From Calditrichota bacterium (lineage in GTDB: Bacteria > Calditrichota > Calditrichia > Calditrichales > Calditrichaceae), in contig JAJRSN010000395.1 of the NCBI GenBank assembly GCA_024278715.1, forward strand, positions 1-27,663: a stretch of 27,663 nucleotides of DNA. The letters are read 5' to 3'. Position numbers and translations under genes: made by a program. Positions 23,599 to 27,663 of this stretch are shown here, in pieces (the stretch's first letter is position 1; every line of letters starts with the position of its first letter). The notes below the pieces were generated by a model. That model had not been told where the DNA came from, searched no databases, and saw only the letters and a program-made list of their open reading frames with translations.

Positions 23599-25377
23599 TT
23601 GAGTAAAATAAGCGGATTTTTTAATACCAAGGCAATACCCGTTCTTTTGCTTTTTATTTCATTGATCATGGCAAACAGTTCGGCGATTTTGCGGGATATC
23701 CGTTTTAAAGGGAAATTCCCTTTCGACCGCAAAGTGTTGCAAAAGCAATTACTTCTTAAACCCGGAAACGCGGTAACGCCGAAATCCGTTAATGAAAGCC
23801 AAAAAAGACTCATCGCCTTTCTTAATCGCAAGGGATATTTGGAAGCGCGGATCGATTCCATTCAAAAAAAAATCGAAAAAAAAGATTCGACAAAAGTTGA
23901 TCTTGTTTTTTGGGTCAATTCGGGGTTACTCTATCGCGTTGACAGTGTGGCGATCTTATCCGATTCCATACCCGCGGAGCAGTATCGCCGATTAATGGAA
24001 GTGCGCCCGAACTCTCCTTTTGATCAGGATAAGCTGCAGCAAGATATTAAACGGCTGATAAACTTTGCGGCGGATGCGGGCTTTCCGCTAATCAGCGTTT
24101 CCGTTCTCGAACCGAAGATAAAAAGAGACCCCAAAAAACCTTTAATCACGCCCAGGCTTCGAATCAAAGAAGGACCCGCCATTTATGTTAAAGGAATTTA
24201 CATTCAGGGGAACCGCTACACTCGACCCGAGGTCGTTTTGCGGGAGATTTATTTTAAACCGGGGATGAGGTACAAACAATCGTGGAAAGAAAAAATTGTC
24301 AGCCGCCTGGAAAAATTACAGATTTTCAAATCAATTTCTGCGCCCGATCTTGTGCGGGTGGGGCGGGATAGCGTGCTGATTGTTATTCCGGTGGAAGAAG
24401 GCAATTCAACCGTATTTGACGGGGTTGTCGGTTATATTCCGGAAACGAAAAACCTTAAAAACAAGGGCGGGTATTTAACTGGACTTTTGGATATTTCTTT
24501 TAAAAATTTATTTGGCACGGGACGAAAATTAAAGATTTATTGGGAAAAAACGGATCGCCTGTCCGAAAATTTTGATTTTCAATATCTTGAACCCTGGGTA
24601 GCCGGGCAGCCTGTTGATATGGGACTGAGTTTTTCCAGAGAAGTAAGAGACACGGTTTACATTGCCTGGGATTTGAAAATTACCTCAAATTTCAATCTGA
24701 GCGAGAACTTTTCCTTGTTTGTAAATTTTAACCGTCATTCCGTGAATCCGGATTCCGGCGCCAGTTTTGATTTGGGTTTGCTAAAAAATCGGGTTTACGG
24801 TTTGGAAACGGGCATCCGATACGACACAAGAGACTATCCCTTAAATCCGCTGAGAGGCGTATTTTACAAAAGCAGCTATGTTTTCGGGTTGAAACAAAAT
24901 TTAGGACCAAGGCAAATTATTCTCCGGGACAGCGTTAAAAAACGGGTGGGCTTAAATAGTTTGAATTTGAGGTTTGAATGGTACCAGCCCTTGTTCAAAA
25001 ATCAGGTGTTTGCTTTTAAACTGACCACCAAACACATCCGCGGAAATCATTTACAATTAAGCGATTATTTCTGGTTCGGAGGAAGCCGTTCGGTAAGGGG
25101 CTACCGCGAAAAGCAATTCAGCGGTTATCTTGTCGGCTGGTTAAATCTGGAATATCGTTTTATCTCCGGTCGCAACTCGCGAATGTTTTTATTCACGGAC
25201 TGGGGGTATTTTGAACAAAAAATCGCCGGCGTTAAAAAGAAAAAACTGCTCAGAGGAATGGGATTGGGATTGCGGTTTGATACTCCGCTCGGAATTATGG
25301 GTATTGATTATGGCTTGGCAAAGGGCGAAGGGTTTCGTCAGGGCAAAATTCATTTCGGATTAACGAATCAGTTTTAA
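23599..25377 (+). CDS. Omp85/TamA-like outer-membrane protein with three POTRA domains
   Basis: A 592-residue outer-membrane protein. Residues 1-~28 form a signal peptide (AIPVLLLFISLIMANSSA). Three POTRA-like domains follow at ~29-107, ~108-191 and ~192-270, each with the beta-alpha-alpha-beta-beta pattern; the third has VKGIYIQGNRYTRPEVVLRE. Residues ~271-592 form the barrel, including IRYDTRDYPLNPLRGVFY and YFWFGGSRSVRGYREKQF, with the hallmark VRGY at 499-502, and a terminal Phe. Such proteins insert or translocate outer-membrane proteins or lipids. The start is TTG at 23599 with GGTGAGG 7 bases upstream. Three POTRAs rather than BamA's five suggest a TamA-like or accessory member rather than the main BamA. 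It is 79 bases upstream of trkH on the same strand. Confidence 0.9.
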   Translation: MSKISGFFNTKAIPVLLLFISLIMANSSAILRDIRFKGKFPFDRKVLQKQLLLKPGNAVTPKSVNESQKRLIAFLNRKGYLEARIDSIQKKIEKKDSTKVDLVFWVNSGLLYRVDSVAILSDSIPAEQYRRLMEVRPNSPFDQDKLQQDIKRLINFAADAGFPLISVSVLEPKIKRDPKKPLITPRLRIKEGPAIYVKGIYIQGNRYTRPEVVLREIYFKPGMRYKQSWKEKIVSRLEKLQIFKSISAPDLVRVGRDSVLIVIPVEEGNSTVFDGVVGYIPETKNLKNKGGYLTGLLDISFKNLFGTGRKLKIYWEKTDRLSENFDFQYLEPWVAGQPVDMGLSFSREVRDTVYIAWDLKITSNFNLSENFSLFVNFNRHSVNPDSGASFDLGLLKNRVYGLETGIRYDTRDYPLNPLRGVFYKSSYVFGLKQNLGPRQIILRDSVKKRVGLNSLNLRFEWYQPLFKNQVFAFKLTTKHIRGNHLQLSDYFWFGGSRSVRGYREKQFSGYLVGWLNLEYRFISGRNSRMFLFTDWGYFEQKIAGVKKKKLLRGMGLGLRFDTPLGIMGIDYGLAKGEGFRQGKIHFGLTNQF

Positions 25378-25456
25378 ATGGAACATTTATGGATTTTGTT
25401 GTTTTAAAATTCTTTTCTAAATTTGATACCTGATTTTCAAACTGAAGGGTAACAAG

Positions 25457-27271
25457 TTGGATAAGGAAAATCCGCAATTGGAAGAAATCAAGGGATTCTG
25501 GAAAGACCTGAAAATCAAATACTACCAATGGTCCGATCAGGTCATCAAAGCCGTAAATATTTCTTTAATGATTGTAAGCGTGGTCGCGCTGACGAGTCTT
25601 GTTTTGCAATACGGCTTTTTTATTTCGCCGCGGCTGGATCACATTCTGGAACGCCTGAACGTAATGATTGTGCTTTATTATGTGCTTCAGTTTTTTCTTA
25701 AAATAGTCTTCTCGCCGCAGAAAAAGGAATACATCAAACAACACTGGTTCGAAACCACACTGGTGGCGCTGATCGTCCTGAAAACCGTGCTGGTTGTGCA
25801 TGAATTGGGTTTAACCCAGTTCCGGGATTATTTTGCGAATTTAAACGTTCAGGCATTAACGAGGTTGTCCATTGTGGGCGCTCAGGTTGTCATCATTCTT
25901 TCCATTATTAGCGGGGCGGTACGATTAAATCGCCGGGTCGCCTCTTTAAAGTTCCATCCCGCGCAGACCCTAATTCTCAGTTTTCTGCTGGTAATTTTAG
26001 TCGGTACGGCGCTGTTAATGCTGCCCAAAGCGGTTGCCGCCGGAAAGTCGTTAAGTTTTTTGGACGCCCTTTTTACCGCAACCAGCGCCACCTGTGTAAC
26101 GGGATTGATTGTGGTGGATACCGGCACGCATTTTTCGCTTCTCGGTCAATTGATTATTCTGACCCTTATTCAAATCGGCGGCTTGGGAATAATGACCCTC
26201 TCCAGCTTTTTAGCTCTGTTCTTCGGAAGCGGTATGGCAATTCGCGAACGTATCATGCTTCAGGAAATGTTCAATCTGGAAAGATTGGGAGCCATTGTGC
26301 GATTGCTGCGCGGGGTTGTACTGATTACCTTTGTTGTGGAATCCATAGGAGCCGTGCTTTTGTTTTTAAGCTGGAACCGACCCGACTGGTCGTTAAGCCA
26401 CAGAATTTATCAGTCCGTATTTCACTCCATTTCCGCCTTTTGCAACGCCGGTTTTTCGTTAAACAGCGATTCGCTTATGGGATACTCCTCCAATTATTCC
26501 GTCGTTTTGATTGTCGCCGGCTTGATCATTATCGGCGGACTCGGATTTGTGGTAATGATCGATGTAACCCGCGGAAAGATTTTTGAATATTCCGACAGAA
26601 GAAAGGTGAAACGTTTTTCGGTGCACACGCGATTGGTCCTTATAGTTACCGGATCGTTATTAATCGGGGGAACTTTTGTTTTTCTGATGATCGAACCGAT
26701 GCAAGGAAACTGGCTCTATCGCCTGGTGCAGTCATTTTTCAGCTCGGTTACCGCTCGTACCGCCGGTTTTAATACGATCGATATTTCTCAAATAACCACT
26801 CCGAGCGTGCTGCTTTTGATGCTGTTAATGTTCATAGGCGCATCTCCGGGATCTACGGGAGGAGGCATAAAAACAACCACTCTGGGAATTTTGATCGCCA
26901 GTTTTATTTCGATAATTCGCGGGAAACACAGGATTGAGCTTTACAAACGGAGCATCTCGTTCACGATTTTAAACCGCGCTCTTGTGGTCTTTGCTTTTTC
27001 AATCACCTTTATTATGCTGGGCGCCTTTTTTTTGAGTTTAACAGAACAAACAAATTTTTTAAATTTACTCTTTGAAGAGGTATCCGCCTTCGGAACCGTG
27101 GGACTTTCAAGGGGTATTACCGGCGCATTGAGCGGCTTTGGTAAGTTGATCATTATTGTTTCTATGTTTGTGGGAAGGGTCGGAGTTTTAACGCTCGCCT
27201 TTGCCATCACAACGCCTAAGGAGCATTTAAGGGTGGAATATCCGCAGGAACGCAACGTGATGGTGGGGTAA
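25457..27271 (+). CDS. trkH: Trk/Ktr potassium uptake channel subunit TrkH/KtrB with N-terminal membrane extension
   Basis: A 604-residue inner-membrane K+ transporter. Four filter loops are visible: TSATCVTGL (Gly216), SAFCNAGFS (Gly332), TARTAGFNT (Gly437) and SAFGTVGLS (Gly549). The conserved GASPGSTGGGIKTTT (461-475) forms the gating loop region. Residues ~30-155 add about four hydrophobic segments before the usual channel core starts near residue 165, making the protein about 150 residues longer than a typical KtrB. The start is TTG at 25457 with AAGGG 7 bases upstream. The downstream gene begins like TrkA/KtrA, the cytoplasmic nucleotide-binding regulator. A repeat island of about 340 bases separates the two. 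Confidence 0.94.
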   Translation: MDKENPQLEEIKGFWKDLKIKYYQWSDQVIKAVNISLMIVSVVALTSLVLQYGFFISPRLDHILERLNVMIVLYYVLQFFLKIVFSPQKKEYIKQHWFETTLVALIVLKTVLVVHELGLTQFRDYFANLNVQALTRLSIVGAQVVIILSIISGAVRLNRRVASLKFHPAQTLILSFLLVILVGTALLMLPKAVAAGKSLSFLDALFTATSATCVTGLIVVDTGTHFSLLGQLIILTLIQIGGLGIMTLSSFLALFFGSGMAIRERIMLQEMFNLERLGAIVRLLRGVVLITFVVESIGAVLLFLSWNRPDWSLSHRIYQSVFHSISAFCNAGFSLNSDSLMGYSSNYSVVLIVAGLIIIGGLGFVVMIDVTRGKIFEYSDRRKVKRFSVHTRLVLIVTGSLLIGGTFVFLMIEPMQGNWLYRLVQSFFSSVTARTAGFNTIDISQITTPSVLLLMLLMFIGASPGSTGGGIKTTTLGILIASFISIIRGKHRIELYKRSISFTILNRALVVFAFSITFIMLGAFFLSLTEQTNFLNLLFEEVSAFGTVGLSRGITGALSGFGKLIIIVSMFVGRVGVLTLAFAITTPKEHLRVEYPQERNVMVG

Positions 27272-27455
27272 ACAGAGTGGCAGAGTTACAGAGTAACAAG
27301 TTGGTTTAGTTGTTTAGGTGTTTAATTGTTTAATTTAGAGTAAAAAATGAGTGTCAGAAAGCACAGGGCAGAGAGCAGGAGTAGTAGGCAGTAAGCATAA
27401 GCAATAAGAAGTAGGTAGTAGGTAGAAAATAATGGAATGTTTTTTTAAGGGTTAA

Positions 27456-27532
27456 ATGCTTTTTTATTTTCCAAAAAATAACTTGGCTGGATTATTTAAG
27501 ATTTTGAGCAATGATGAAGATAACTCATTACG
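27456..27532 (+). repeat. Dispersed repeat core, copy 2
   Basis: This copy aligns with 17815-17890 at about 90% identity with one single-base length difference in the T-run, and leads into the CATTACG array in the same way. Confidence 0.85.
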
Positions 27533-27553
27533 CATTACGCATTACGCATTACG
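27526..27553 (+). repeat. (CATTACG)4 heptamer array
   Basis: Four perfect tandem CATTACG units, followed in phase by ATTAACG and ATTAACC variants. Island 1 has seven units at the same position relative to the core. Confidence 0.95.
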
Positions 27554-27611
27554 ATTAACGATTAACCCATATACGCTTAACGCTTAACGAATTTAAACGT
27601 CGGAGTAAAAA

Positions 27612-27663
27612 ATGAATAAATTTTTAATTATCGGTTTGGGAATTTTTGGACGCGAATTGGCGG
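27612..27663 (+). CDS. trkA: TrkA/KtrA-type RCK regulator, N-terminus only (3'-truncated by the window)
   Basis: Only 17 codons are visible, reading MNKFLIIGLGIFGRELA. This is the first strand and glycine-rich loop (GLGIFG) of a Rossmann NAD-binding RCK domain, as at the start of TrkA/KtrA proteins. These bind the cytoplasmic face of TrkH/KtrB and gate it in response to nucleotides. GGAG (27602-27605) lies 6 bases before the ATG. Position just downstream of trkH supports the call, although the short visible length limits certainty. Confidence 0.75.
   Translation, partial: MNKFLIIGLGIFGRELA

Larger units (their letters stand above)
27272..27611. repeat. Intergenic repeat island 2, between trkH and trkA
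   Basis: A 340-base stretch without a gene, built from the same material as island 1. It begins GAGTGGCAGAGTTACAGAG, continues with GTAGGTAGTAGGTAG words and the shared core, then (CATTACG)4, ATTAACG/ATTAACC and CGCTTAACGCTTAACG. The ribosome-binding site of the next gene (GGAG, 27602-27605) follows directly. Order and orientation of the shared parts match island 1, but the 17-bp array is absent. Confidence 0.85.

Overview
The window looks like chromosomal DNA from a Gram-negative, FCB-type bacterium. I lean towards Calditrichota or a relative, but that is inference. The grounds are an Omp85 outer-membrane protein, bacillithiol synthesis (bshA), A+T-rich sequence (about 40% G+C by eye), frequent TTG/GTG starts with good Shine-Dalgarno sites, and long intergenic islands of short repeats. 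No rRNA, tRNA, CRISPR array or transposase gene was found.

Region 1 (1-7250, + strand) is the 3' part of a surface-glycan locus built around a nonulosonic (sialic-acid-like) sugar. It holds the end of a UDP-GlcNAc 2-epimerase (wecB), a winged-helix regulator fused to a degenerate nucleotidyltransferase domain, a fusion of CMP-sugar synthetase with a PseG-like UDP-sugar hydrolase, a NeuB-family synthase, a Wzx-type flippase and a putative GT-B glycosyltransferase. The regulator has its own promoter-like sequence with an inverted repeat at the predicted transcription start. A convergent sulfotransferase (7357-8202) and a LamG-domain exported protein (8538-9611) follow on the minus strand. A DegT-family aminosugar transaminase (10134-11279) on the plus strand has its own terminator.

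Region 2 (11302-16731, minus strand) has a single-domain response regulator and then what looks like one operon read right to left: REC-GAF-GGDEF diguanylate cyclase, bshA (4-base overlap), recO and glycyl-tRNA synthetase. It ends at a strong palindromic terminator.

Region 3 (16955-23336) holds a small exported cytochrome-c-like protein with an unusual C-x5-C-H motif, a large repeat island, an 886-residue GH106-like protein on the minus strand, a PLP-dependent D-cysteine desulfhydrase/ACC-deaminase-like enzyme and a TPR protein.

Region 4 (23599-end, + strand) has an Omp85/TamA-like outer-membrane protein, a long TrkH/KtrB potassium channel subunit and the first codons of its TrkA/KtrA partner.

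The most unusual DNA is non-coding. Two intergenic islands (17450-18032 and 27272-27611) share a roughly 90%-identical core that ends in a CATTACG heptamer array. They also contain related heptamers, and the first has a 17-bp tandem repeat. The second island lies inside the trkH-trkA gene pair. A third island (about 20880-21060) uses a different vocabulary of short words. The most interesting protein-level inference is that wecB, the PseG-like domain, NeuB and NeuA could together form a route to a CMP-nonulosonate that replaces the usual hydrolysing epimerase NeuC.
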